Shown: one piece after another, positions 1 to 6,923 of the stretch
Position numbering within the stretch: position 1 is the first letter of the stretch
How the letters are laid out: each line of letters begins with the position of its first letter
IMG/VR virus record: IMGVR_UViG_3300035698_001324
Coordinates: 1 to 26,440 of that record
DNA from: a virus
Direction: 5' to 3' (one strand)
Length of the DNA: 26,440 nucleotides
The notes under the pieces: generated by a model
What the model saw: the letters and a program-made list of their open reading frames with translations, nothing else
What the model was told of the DNA's origin: nothing
Databases searched by the model: none
Position numbers and translations under genes: made by a program

Positions 1-37
1 TAAAGAACAGCAGTTCTGGTGGAAGTTAAAATCATGA
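1..37 (+). CDS. MORN-like repeat protein, C-terminal end only (partial)
   Basis: Bases 2-34 read KEQQFWWKLKS and stop at TGA 35-37. This is the same C-terminal tail (QFWWKL plus two or three residues) that closes the next gene, so a further member of the repeat-protein array starts left of the window. Its stop overlaps the next ATG as ATGA. The function is unknown. Confidence 0.75.
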   Translation, partial: KEQQFWWKLKS

Positions 38-366
38 AAACAGATGGAATGCATACCAATGGAAATGGCACCAAACATTGGTTCTTGAATGGCGAATATC
101 ATAGAACTGATGGCCCTGCTATTGAATATGCAGATGGCGACAAATATTGGTACTTGAATGGTGAATATCATCGAACAGATGGTCCTGCTATTGAAACTGC
201 ATATGGCACCAAACATTGGTTCTTGAATGGCGAACGACATCGAACAGATGGTCCTGCTATTGAATATGCAGATGGCGACAAAGGATGGTATTTGAATGGC
301 GAACAAGTGACCATGGAAGATGTTCTAACTAAAGAACAGCAGTTCTGGTGGAAGTTAAAATCATGA
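34..366 (+). CDS. MORN-like repeat protein, 3 repeats
   Basis: This 110-residue protein has a short head (MKTDGMHTNGNGTK), three 23-residue repeats of the form xWyLNGExHRTDGPAIEyADGdK, a half repeat, and a tail ending QFWWKL. The repeats resemble MORN-type (MORN_2/YwqK-like) motifs, which form small beta-hairpin units; their role in phages is not established. No signal peptide or membrane segment is visible. I chose ATG 34 rather than the in-frame GTG at 19 because the head MK/NxDGMHT is shared by all members and ATG 34 overlaps the preceding stop as ATGA. The sequence GGTGGAAG, eight or nine bases upstream, can serve as ribosome-binding site; it lies inside the codons for the preceding protein's WWK. 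Function unknown. Confidence 0.8.
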   Translation: MKTDGMHTNGNGTKHWFLNGEYHRTDGPAIEYADGDKYWYLNGEYHRTDGPAIETAYGTKHWFLNGERHRTDGPAIEYADGDKGWYLNGEQVTMEDVLTKEQQFWWKLKS

Positions 367-629
367 AAACAGATGGAATGCATACCAATGTAAATGGCAC
401 CAAATATTGGTACTTGAATGGCGAACGACATCGAACAGATGGTCCTGCTATTGAATATGCAGATGGCGACAAATATTGGTACTTGAATGGCGAATGTCAT
501 AGAGAAGATGGACCTGCTATTGAATGGACAGATGGCACCAAATCATGGTATTTGAATGGCTGTAAAGTAAACATGGAAGATGTTATCACTGATCCAAAAG
601 ATCAATTCTGGTGGAAGTTAAGATTATGA
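363..629 (+). CDS. MORN-like repeat protein, 2 repeats
   Basis: This 88-residue member of the same family has two full 23-residue repeats (with HRTDGPAIE and HREDGPAIE), a half repeat and the tail EDVITDPKDQFWWKLRL. ATG 363 overlaps the previous TGA (ATGA) and is preceded by GGTGGAAG. A longer GTG-started version from 348 is possible but would prefix residues that no other member has. Near-identical DNA with the gene before it indicates recent duplication. The function is unknown; the different repeat numbers in neighbouring copies (3, 2, 5) suggest expansion and contraction by recombination. Confidence 0.8.
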   Translation: MKTDGMHTNVNGTKYWYLNGERHRTDGPAIEYADGDKYWYLNGECHREDGPAIEWTDGTKSWYLNGCKVNMEDVITDPKDQFWWKLRL

Positions 630-1096
630 ATGTAGATGGAATGCATACCGATTCAAATGGTAACAAACAATGGTTCTTTAATGGCAAACTACATAGAGAA
701 GATGGCCCTGCTATTGAAAATGCAAATGGCAATAAACAATGGTTCTTTAATGGTGAACGACATAGAGAAGATGGCCCTGCTGTTGAATATGCAAATGGCA
801 TCAAAGAATGGTATTTAAATGGCGAACGGCATCGCGAAGATGGCCCTGCCCTATATGCAAATGGCAACAAACGATGGTTATTTAATGGTAAACGACATAG
901 AGAAGATGGCCCTGCTATTGAAAAATCAAATGGCACCAAAGTTTGGTACTTGAATGATAAACTTCATAGAACTGATGGCCCTGCCGTCGAATATGCAAAT
1001 GGCAACAAGTATTGGTACTTAAATGGCAACCTAGTAAACATGGGAGATGTTATCACTGATCCAAAAGATCAATTCTGGTGGAAGTTAATATCATGA
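626..1096 (+). CDS. MORN-like repeat protein, 5 repeats
   Basis: This is the longest member of the array, 156 residues. After MNVDGMHTDSNGNK come five repeats with the core HREDGPAIE or HRTDGPAVE, a half repeat, and the tail GDVITDPKDQFWWKLIS. The third repeat is one residue short (DGPALYANGNK). Its repeats use ANGNK where the first two genes use ADGDK, so it forms a separate subfamily with the next copy. The start overlaps the previous stop as ATGA, with GGTGGAAG upstream. The function is unknown; a binding or scaffold role would fit repeat proteins but is inference. Confidence 0.8.
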   Translation: MNVDGMHTDSNGNKQWFFNGKLHREDGPAIENANGNKQWFFNGERHREDGPAVEYANGIKEWYLNGERHREDGPALYANGNKRWLFNGKRHREDGPAIEKSNGTKVWYLNDKLHRTDGPAVEYANGNKYWYLNGNLVNMGDVITDPKDQFWWKLIS

Positions 1097-1224
1097 ATGT
1101 AGATGGAATGCATACCGATTCATATGGCGACAAATTTTGGTACTTTAATGGCGATATACATAGAGAAGATGGCCCTGCTATTGAAAATGCAAATGGCGAC
1201 AAAGAATGGTTATTCAATGGATGA
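1093..1224 (+). pseudogene. Truncated MORN-like repeat gene
   Basis: The sequence starts like the preceding gene (MNVDGMHTDSYGDK, ATGA overlap, GGTGGAAG upstream) and encodes one full repeat, then EWLFNG followed immediately by TGA. The half repeat and the QFWWKL tail present in all other copies are missing, so the 43-residue product looks like the remains of a deletion. Translation could continue in another frame into the short reading frame at 1217-1297. A functional short protein cannot be excluded. Confidence 0.6.
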
Positions 1225-1297
1225 AAAAGGTAATGTTTTCTTAGTGGAAATGGATGAATATCAATCATATTCTCTAACCGAAGTTGTGGTTCTATGA
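1217..1297 (+). CDS. Short reading frame after the truncated repeat gene
   Basis: ATG 1217 opens a 26-residue frame, MDEKGNVFLVEMDEYQSYSL plus six more residues, ending at TGA 1295-1297, which overlaps the next ATG as ATGA. This start/stop coupling matches the rest of the array and suggests the frame is, or was, translated. There is no clear ribosome-binding site, so it may be the frameshifted C-terminus of the gene at 1093 rather than an independent gene. It resembles nothing I know. Confidence 0.3.
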   Translation: MDEKGNVFLVEMDEYQSYSLTEVVVL

Positions 1298-1477
1298 CAG
1301 ATGCGGACAAGCAAAACTTTTGGGCGGCTTTGAGTCTACCTGCCGAAGATATCGGTGAATGTGAAACATTCTGGCGACGAATGTACTGACCTCTGGGTAT
1401 GGGATGGGATAAACCGTGATGTATGGGATGGGATAAACCGTGATAGATCAGTTTTGCTTGGCGAATCTATTAAATAA
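1294..1477 (+). pseudogene. KQxFW-box / WxWDG small protein, frameshifted copy
   Basis: ATG 1294 (ATGA overlap) begins MTDADKQNFWAALSLP, the N-terminal box of the small-protein family found at 8844-13284. This frame stops at 1389 after 31 residues. In the +1 frame the sequence continues GDECTDLWVWDGINRD, which is the family's usual C-terminus, and ends at TAA 1475-1477. A single frameshift around 1360-1390 therefore separates two halves of one family member. A tandem 24-bp duplication then repeats VWDGINRD. Whether a 31-residue product is made is unknown. Confidence 0.65.
1397..1444 (+). repeat. Perfect 24-bp tandem duplication
   Basis: Two identical 24-base copies (1397-1420 and 1421-1444) begin GTATGGGATGGGATAAACCG and encode VWDGINRD twice. 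Being a multiple of three, the duplication keeps frame within the broken small-protein gene. Perfect identity suggests a recent slippage event. Confidence 0.9.
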
Positions 1478-1495
1478 TATTATTCAAACATTTTT

Positions 1496-1504
1496 GATAA
1501 ATAC
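1496..1504 (+). promoter_or_regulatory. Late promoter motif GATAAATAC
   Basis: GATAAATAC matches the T4-type late promoter core (TATAAATA) at seven of eight positions and lies about 77 bases before the virion-like gene at 1581. The same motif precedes most structural genes in this window. Confidence 0.6.
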
Positions 1505-1510
1505 TCCTGT

Positions 1511-1547
1511 ACTGGCGAAGACCAGACTTATGCGGACACCATCCGCG
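1511..1547 (+). other. Possible structured 5' leader
   Basis: Between the late motif and the gene at 1581 are two potential small hairpins: CTGG/CCAG (1512-1515 with 1522-1525) and GCGGA/TCCGC (1532-1536 with 1542-1546). They would lie in the 5' untranslated region. No known riboswitch was recognised and the stems are short, so they may be fortuitous. Confidence 0.3.
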
Positions 1548-1580
1548 TAGCCCTAGAACGGCATTACAAGGAGAAACAAT

Positions 1581-1979
1581 ATGGGTCGTCCAATTAATAA
1601 AAACAAAATCGGCAGTGGTTCTGGTAAAATTCGAGTATCACGTCACTTTTTCACAGGCGCTTCTGAAGCTTCAGCGGTTGCATGGATCGTTAACCAGCGT
1701 TCAACTGTAGATTTCACAGTTTCTGACGGTGTAACAACGGAAGTATTAACACTTATCGAAAATGCTGGTGGCGGATTAGTCGCTGGTCAGTGTGCTATTG
1801 ATTTAACACTAAATGATTCGTCAGTGGTTCAAGTTACTAAACTTCGTAACCGCACAGTTCAGTATGGTCACACAGTAGGTGATTCGACTGACGGTGATCA
1901 GATTTGGTATGAATTTGCAACTGGCGTAGATGACGGTGATAACGCAACAGATCGTGCTATCATTGATACACAGCCTTAA
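1581..1979 (+). CDS. Small virion-associated-like protein (MGRPINK family)
   Basis: This 132-residue protein begins MGRPINKNKIGSGSGKIRV. Its composition is rich in beta-branched residues with regular alternation, as expected of an all-beta structural protein. Proteins starting MGRPLNK followed by a beta-rich body are common hypothetical virion proteins in marine T4-like phages; that family memory is the only basis for a structural assignment. A strong ribosome-binding site (AAGGAG) lies eight bases before ATG 1581. A late-type promoter lies upstream and a terminator directly downstream, so it is probably a single-gene late transcript. Confidence 0.6.
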   Translation: MGRPINKNKIGSGSGKIRVSRHFFTGASEASAVAWIVNQRSTVDFTVSDGVTTEVLTLIENAGGGLVAGQCAIDLTLNDSSVVQVTKLRNRTVQYGHTVGDSTDGDQIWYEFATGVDDGDNATDRAIIDTQP

Positions 1980-2001
1980 ATCTAAAAAGATATAAAAAAT
2001 G

Positions 2002-2035
2002 ATAGCCGTGGTAAATATACTGCGGCTATTTTTTT
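2002..2035 (+). terminator. Rho-independent terminator
   Basis: The stem ATAGCCG (2002-2008) pairs with CGGCTAT (2023-2029) around a 14-base loop and is followed by a run of T. It ends the transcript of the gene at 1581. Confidence 0.75.
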
Positions 2036-2055
2036 ATGTGTGGGGTTAGTTGTGT

Positions 2056-2622
2056 ATGGAAGAGGCTTTTGTAATTGGAAACGGTATTTCCCGTCTTGAC
2101 ATTGATTTAGAAAAAATTGATGGCAAAACGTATGGGTGCAATCTATTATACGAAACATTCCAGCCAGATGTTTTGGTGGCGGTAGATGCGAAGGTTGCTA
2201 ATCGTATTCAGAATTTGGATTACTGCAAAACACATATATTGTATACACGTGAGCCTAAATCTGATTCGGGTGCAATAAAAATTGAAAAGAATTGGGGATA
2301 TAGTTCTGGTCCAGTAGCTATTACGTTGGCGTGTCAGGATAATCCACGATACGTATATATGATTGGATTTGACCTTAAAGGAACGGCACAGGGAAAGTTA
2401 AACAACGTATATGCAGACCGTGAAAACTATAAAACATCGGACATGGATGAGACACATTACGGTAATTGGATTCAACAAGTTCAACAAATAATGAAAGATT
2501 ATCCACAAATTAAGTTTATTCGGGTTAATCCGCACTTAGATTACAGTCCGAGGGAATGGACAGAAAGCAGAAATTATACCACTATGTCGTTAAAACATTT
2601 CCTACAAAAGATAAATATATAA
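2056..2622 (+). CDS. Phage Rossmann-like protein of unknown function, copy 1
   Basis: This 188-residue protein opens with a short strand and a glycine motif (AFVIGNGISR), then KTYGCNLLY, VLVAVDAKV, WGYSSGPVA and YVYMIGFDL. The pattern is shared with the protein at 8118-8756 (IGNG, YGCN, D-K-V, MLGFD). I know similar hypothetical proteins from cyanophages and other marine myophages, but no function is established. The alternating strands and helices suggest a Rossmann-type or glycosyltransferase-like fold. ATG 2056 is chosen over the in-frame TTG at 2050 because it gives the usual N-terminus. Its upstream region is only weakly purine-rich (GGGG at 2042). The end of the gene contains the late promoter of the fibre gene. 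Confidence 0.65.
   Translation: MEEAFVIGNGISRLDIDLEKIDGKTYGCNLLYETFQPDVLVAVDAKVANRIQNLDYCKTHILYTREPKSDSGAIKIEKNWGYSSGPVAITLACQDNPRYVYMIGFDLKGTAQGKLNNVYADRENYKTSDMDETHYGNWIQQVQQIMKDYPQIKFIRVNPHLDYSPREWTESRNYTTMSLKHFLQKINI
2610..2618 (+). promoter_or_regulatory. Late promoter motif GATAAATAT
   Basis: GATAAATAT overlaps the last codons of the preceding gene and lies 20 bases before the GTG start of the fibre gene, with TAGGAG between them. Confidence 0.55.
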
Positions 2623-2637
2623 AAGTAGGAGTTTACC

Positions 2638-5109
2638 GTGGCAAAAAAGTTAATTACTAATGGTGCATATAATATTGAGGCGACTGGCGACGTTACATTA
2701 TCGAGTACGGGTGGCACTGTTTCTTTTGCGGCACCGGGTGCTGTAACCTTTGTTGACGTACTTATAACTGGAAACTTAGATGTTCAAGGTTCTTCTACTG
2801 CGGTTGATAGTACAAACACGACTATTAAAGATAATATCATTGTTATCAACCAAGGTGAATCTGGAACAGGAATCACGTTAAATTACGCAGGAATCGAGGT
2901 TGATCGTGGTTTGGCTGATAATGTTCAGCTTCGTTATAATGAAATAACTGATGCTTGGCAAATCACAAATGACGGGTCTACGTTTTTAAATATCTTCGCA
3001 GGGGCGGGCACTGCGCTTGAAAACATTCTAGAAGATACAACCCCACAACTTGGTGGAAATTTGGATGTAAACGGTAATAGTATTGTTTCTACATCCAATG
3101 GAAACATCGTATTTGCACCAAACGGAACAGGTGATGTGTTGCCGGGAACGGATAGTACCTATGATTTCGGCGCAACAGCCACACGATGGGCAAACATTTA
3201 TTCTGATGCTATTGATGCGACGAGTATCACTGGTACGCTACAAACAGCAGCACAAACAAATATTACTTCGGTCGGAACACTTAATGGGTTGGGCGTAACT
3301 GGAACAGTGACGGTCACTGGACAACTCGATGTAGACAACCTATCACTGAATACCAATACTGTGACCGCAACGACTGGTGCTATTACACTTACCCCTGCTG
3401 CTGGTAGTGCGGTCAATCTAGATGATACAAACATCACCGCTGATGGTGGTGTATTCACTATTGTTGGACAGCTCGACGTTGATAATATAAACATCAACGG
3501 CAACACTATTAGTTCAACCGACGCAAACGGCGCTATTATTCTAACTCCAAACGGCACGGGTGCCACACAGGGAGTTGTAAATATAAATACTAACTCTGCT
3601 ATAAATCTAGCCGCGGGAACAACAGCCGAACGACCAGCAGCATTTGGTACTGCTGGTGATTTTAGATACAACACATCCACTGCTAATGTTGAATATTCAG
3701 ATGGCGGCTCATGGACGGCGTTAATTGGTATTTCCACCAATACGATTTCACAGGGAAACACCGATATATCTATTGCGGATGCTGGTGCTGGAACGATAAC
3801 AGCAACAGTTGACGGGTTAACACAACTTACAATAAACACGACAACCGCTGATTTCCAAGATAATACCATTACGACCACCGGCACCCTCAATGCTGGCGCT
3901 ATTACAACTAATAACTCTATCCAATTCTCTGCGGCATCTTCATACTTTGGTGCTGGTACGACGGGTGTCTATCGTGACGCTGGTGGTGGTCTTATTCTTC
4001 AAGGTCAAGGCTCAACGAATGATATAGCAATTCTAAACGACGCATCAGTTACGGTTATCTCGATTGCTACTGGAACTTCAGATGTTACGTTTACTGGGTC
4101 CATTGATGCTACTTATTACAGAACAGATAGCAACGTTGCCGGTAACCAAACATCGGCTGGTGTTATGGATTATAATCTTAACACAACTAGGTTCTTATCG
4201 TGGGGTGCTGCCGCAACTGATGGAACATTCAGTTGGCTTTGTGGTCAGGGTGGGTCCGCAGCATCCCTTGAAATGACACTTTCACCAACTGAACTAAATC
4301 TTCAAAACAACGCCATCACAACCACTGGAACCCTAAGTGCTGGTGATGTTAATCTATCCAGCACAAACCCCACATTAACATTAAATGCCACAACAAACGA
4401 TAGCGGCATTATGACTATTGGGTTCGATAACAATAACACTGTTGCTGCTAAGAGCCAGATTGTAGCTGAGAGTGTTGGCAGTTGGGGGCGTTCTAACCTT
4501 CACTTTGTCGTTGATTACGCAGCGGATGCAAATGCGCCAGTATTAGGTACAGACACAGTTCTATTGCTTAGTGGTACTGATGGTTCGGCTACGTTTGCTG
4601 GTGATATTCGAGTAACAACCGGTGATATCCTACCAGCAGCCGATTCGACCATTCAAAACGTAGGAACAGTGGCAGACCCTTGGACCAATATGCACGCAGC
4701 ACAGTTCTTTGGAACAGCAACATCGGCACAATATGCCGATTTGGCGGAAAACTATCTAGCAGACGCTGACTATGAAGAAGGTACAGTGCTTGACTTTGGC
4801 GGCGCTCATGAAATAACACAATCAAAACTAGACCATTCACGTAGGATTGCTGGTGTTGTATCGTTATATCCAGCAAGTCTTATGAATAGTGCATTAGAAG
4901 GTAACCATGTAACGGCGGTCGCACTACAAGGACGTGTGCCCGTAAAAGTTCAAGGATCGATACGTAAAGGCGATATGATGGTATCGGCTGGCAATGGTCG
5001 AGCACGTGCTGAAGCAGAGCCGATGATGGGTTCAGTTATTGGCAAAGCACTTGAAGATTTCGATGGTGGCGTCGAAGGTATCATTGAAGTAGTTGTGGGC
5101 GTTAGATAA
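2638..5109 (+). CDS. Tail fibre-like virion structural protein
   Basis: This 823-residue protein is rich in T, N, G, A and D, with many repeats of the kind TITTTGTLNAGAI, GNLDVNGNSI and ITLTPNGTG, as found in elongated beta-structured phage fibres. Around residue 331 there is a short RPAAFG...FRYNTSTANVEY...W module like those in fibre and decoration proteins. The last ~120 residues (AQYADLAENYLADADYEEGT, LDHSRRIAGVVS, LQGRVPVKVQGSIRKGD, IGKALEDFDGG, IIEVVVG) match a C-terminal domain common in cyanophage and pelagiphage structural proteins, probably involved in trimerisation or surface display. The start is GTG with TAGGAG upstream. The stop lies 2 bases from the convergent NUDIX stop. Receptor specificity cannot be read. 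Confidence 0.8.
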   Translation: MAKKLITNGAYNIEATGDVTLSSTGGTVSFAAPGAVTFVDVLITGNLDVQGSSTAVDSTNTTIKDNIIVINQGESGTGITLNYAGIEVDRGLADNVQLRYNEITDAWQITNDGSTFLNIFAGAGTALENILEDTTPQLGGNLDVNGNSIVSTSNGNIVFAPNGTGDVLPGTDSTYDFGATATRWANIYSDAIDATSITGTLQTAAQTNITSVGTLNGLGVTGTVTVTGQLDVDNLSLNTNTVTATTGAITLTPAAGSAVNLDDTNITADGGVFTIVGQLDVDNININGNTISSTDANGAIILTPNGTGATQGVVNINTNSAINLAAGTTAERPAAFGTAGDFRYNTSTANVEYSDGGSWTALIGISTNTISQGNTDISIADAGAGTITATVDGLTQLTINTTTADFQDNTITTTGTLNAGAITTNNSIQFSAASSYFGAGTTGVYRDAGGGLILQGQGSTNDIAILNDASVTVISIATGTSDVTFTGSIDATYYRTDSNVAGNQTSAGVMDYNLNTTRFLSWGAAATDGTFSWLCGQGGSAASLEMTLSPTELNLQNNAITTTGTLSAGDVNLSSTNPTLTLNATTNDSGIMTIGFDNNNTVAAKSQIVAESVGSWGRSNLHFVVDYAADANAPVLGTDTVLLLSGTDGSATFAGDIRVTTGDILPAADSTIQNVGTVADPWTNMHAAQFFGTATSAQYADLAENYLADADYEEGTVLDFGGAHEITQSKLDHSRRIAGVVSLYPASLMNSALEGNHVTAVALQGRVPVKVQGSIRKGDMMVSAGNGRARAEAEPMMGSVIGKALEDFDGGVEGIIEVVVGVR

Positions 5110-5111
5110 CG

Positions 5112-5531
5112 TTAAAACGTATCTTCGATAGTTATAAGTTTATCCTTTATAGTCTGTTCATTTAATGATGAAAATAAGGCGGGATGCAATGGTTTTGGCC
5201 AACCATTTAGTTTTGTCCAGCAATAACCACTATGTTCATTATTTAAAATAGGAATAAACTCATTCATTATAATGAATACAAACGTTTGATATTCGAACTT
5301 CTTATCGGCGCTTGTGAACTTTTCGATAGGTAATACCTTTTTATAAGGCACTGTCATTCCAAGTTCTTCTTCAATCTCACGCATAACACCTTCGAATTCG
5401 GTTTCATTCTTATGAACTTTGCCGCCGGGAAAGCACCAAGTATTGGCGTGACGATGATTGTCACGTAATAAAAATAGATATCGACGGGTATTTGTACAAA
5501 AGAATAATGCACCAGCACTTTTTATTTTCAT
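5112..5531 (-). CDS. NUDIX hydrolase
   Basis: This 139-residue protein has a complete NUDIX box at residues 37-59: GKVHKNE, then seven residues, then REIEEELGM, fitting Gx5Ex7REUxEExGU with all metal-binding glutamates present. NUDIX enzymes hydrolyse nucleoside diphosphates linked to another group; the substrate here (damaged nucleotide, ADP-ribose, NAD or mRNA cap-like end) cannot be told from sequence. ATG 5531 is the natural start and the length is typical. It lies alone on the minus strand between the fibre gene and gp15, with its own late-like motif upstream. Confidence 0.9.
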   Translation of the reverse strand: MKIKSAGALFFCTNTRRYLFLLRDNHRHANTWCFPGGKVHKNETEFEGVMREIEEELGMTVPYKKVLPIEKFTSADKKFEYQTFVFIIMNEFIPILNNEHSGYCWTKLNGWPKPLHPALFSSLNEQTIKDKLITIEDTF

Positions 5532-5535
5532 ACTG

Positions 5536-5543
5536 TATTTAAC
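5536..5543 (-). promoter_or_regulatory. Late-like promoter motif GTTAAATA (minus)
   Basis: On the minus strand the sequence reads GTTAAATACAGTATG and runs into the NUDIX start codon five to seven bases later. It is a weaker match to the late core than others in the window, and no Shine-Dalgarno sequence is visible between motif and ATG. Confidence 0.4.
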
Positions 5544-5546
5544 TAC

Positions 5547-6923
5547 TTAGATGACGATGGACCAGTTTCCTGAACGATGAATGCCTTGATAACTTAAAAT
5601 CCATTGTGTGCCATCCCATTTGTATTGAATAGATGTAGTGAGATTAGATACATACTGGGTAGAGGTGGTAGCACTTGCATCAAAAGATACTGCCCATGCA
5701 CCGCCTGTATATTCGACAATATCATTTGCACTTGCTACAAGACTGCCCCAAGCATCGGGACCATCCGTATTATTAGCATCACCTACGTCCTGTGTGATTA
5801 AATATCGTTGACCGTTTGTAGCAGCAGCTAATCCAGCACCCGGACCACTTCGTAGCGGATCAATAATCTTATTTACAGCATCTAAACTATTGGTTGGGAT
5901 AGTGTCTGTATCCACATTATAAAGAAGTTTATAGTCGTCGGCGGGATGTAAACTAACTGTTCCTACCACATCTGTATCGTCATCGAGAGTGATGCGTAAC
6001 TGTGAAATGCCATTTTGGAAATCACCAAAAGCATCCAAAAATGCCTTCCAAGTGACTGTATCTTCACCAACCCGTGTTACGCCGCTTAATGGATCATTTT
6101 GATCTACGACTGTGTTGGTGTCTTCTAACAACTGAACTTCGCCATTTAGTAATAATACACTATAGTTATTCCACGTTGTTTTAACACGATTACCAAGAAG
6201 TAAATCATTGTCAATGATGCCATCATTGAAGCTTCCAGATTCATCAAATACGGAAGCAATAATGGTTTTGATAACGCCTAGCTTTTTTTGCTTTGCGGGC
6301 GGAGTAATCCAAATCGGAAGTTCGAATGTGAATGTTGCAATATCAATGCTGTCATCGGTGCCTGATGGAACATTCCTGTTAGAATACACTAGCCCAGTTC
6401 TTTCCATTCTGGTTAGTGAAGTCCAATCAATATAGTTATCAGTAGACTGGATTTCCAATGCTGGATTAAAAATCCATGATATTTGTTCAATAAGCATATG
6501 TTTTTGTGACAGATTACTTGTCCATATATCTACGTTAATAGTCATAGTATGTGGCGCTGGCATTAAACGCTCGATAGTGAATGCATTACCCTGTGTTGTA
6601 GTGAACTCGCCTGAATTTTCATCAAAGTCACGTTGGCGGATATGCATTTTATCAACGTGTGTTGGGTTCTGTAACCAGTCACGACGATAATCAAGTGCAG
6701 TGATATAAAATGCCATCATTGGTGTTGGAATCATTGTGTTTTCGCTATTACGACGAATGATTGCGTTAACTACTTCCGACGCATTGCCGTAACGAACAGG
6801 CACAGTTTTGTATTGAACATTACCAGCATCATCCTTGCCATATTCAACCTGAAAGTTGCTGAATACTCGGCTTATCTGTAATAAAAATCGTCTTATTTGT
6901 TCATCGTAAAAAAATCGCTGCAC
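5547..6923 (-). CDS. Tail sheath stabiliser and completion protein, gp15-like
   Basis: The N-terminal ~235 of 458 residues follow T4 gp15: FFYDEQIRRFLLQISRVFSN matches the T4 start (YFYNSSFRRY...LFSN), followed by KTVPVRYG, MIPTPMMAFYI, APHTMTINVDIWT, EQISWIFNPALEI and FELPIWITPP in the expected order. Gp15 forms the terminator ring at the head-proximal end of the contractile tail. T4 gp15 has 272 residues; here some 200 are added at the C-terminus, including a GQRYLI...EYTGGAWAV...YKWDGTQWILS module like those in fibre and sheath proteins. The start is GTG, three bases after the previous stop, with GAGGATAA upstream. It is cotranscribed with the gp14-like gene. Confidence 0.85.
   Translation of the reverse strand: MQRFFYDEQIRRFLLQISRVFSNFQVEYGKDDAGNVQYKTVPVRYGNASEVVNAIIRRNSENTMIPTPMMAFYITALDYRRDWLQNPTHVDKMHIRQRDFDENSGEFTTTQGNAFTIERLMPAPHTMTINVDIWTSNLSQKHMLIEQISWIFNPALEIQSTDNYIDWTSLTRMERTGLVYSNRNVPSGTDDSIDIATFTFELPIWITPPAKQKKLGVIKTIIASVFDESGSFNDGIIDNDLLLGNRVKTTWNNYSVLLLNGEVQLLEDTNTVVDQNDPLSGVTRVGEDTVTWKAFLDAFGDFQNGISQLRITLDDDTDVVGTVSLHPADDYKLLYNVDTDTIPTNSLDAVNKIIDPLRSGPGAGLAAATNGQRYLITQDVGDANNTDGPDAWGSLVASANDIVEYTGGAWAVSFDASATTSTQYVSNLTTSIQYKWDGTQWILSYQGIHRSGNWSIVI

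Larger units (their letters stand above)
60..1215 (+). repeat. 69-bp tandem coding repeat array
   Basis: The repeat period is 69 bases (23 codons), with the recurring cores GATGGCCCTGCTATTGAA and TGGTACTTGAATGGCGAA. About eleven full units are spread over four genes (3+2+5+1), separated by a conserved junction that encodes the QFWWKL tail, the ATGA overlap and the DGMHT head. Such an array is a good substrate for homologous recombination. Confidence 0.8.

Noticed and set aside
636-818. Alternative-frame proteins in the repeat array (MECIPIQ...)
   Set aside because: Repeated out-of-frame translation of the same units; the DGPA frame has the conserved heads, tails and overlaps.
586-939. Minus-strand frame opposite the repeat genes
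   Set aside because: The product (SIAGPSSLCRSP repeats) is just the reverse of the 69-bp repeat and is seen wherever the repeat occurs.
1397-1444. Tandem repeat as a CRISPR-like or iteron array
   Set aside because: Only two adjacent copies with no spacers, in frame with the family's WDG codons; a coding duplication explains it.
3198-3890. Long minus-strand reading frame (230 codons) within the fibre gene
   Set aside because: It lies wholly antisense to a well-supported fibre gene; its valine-, serine- and proline-rich product reflects the reverse of the repetitive T/N/G codons. No ribosome-binding site or family resemblance.
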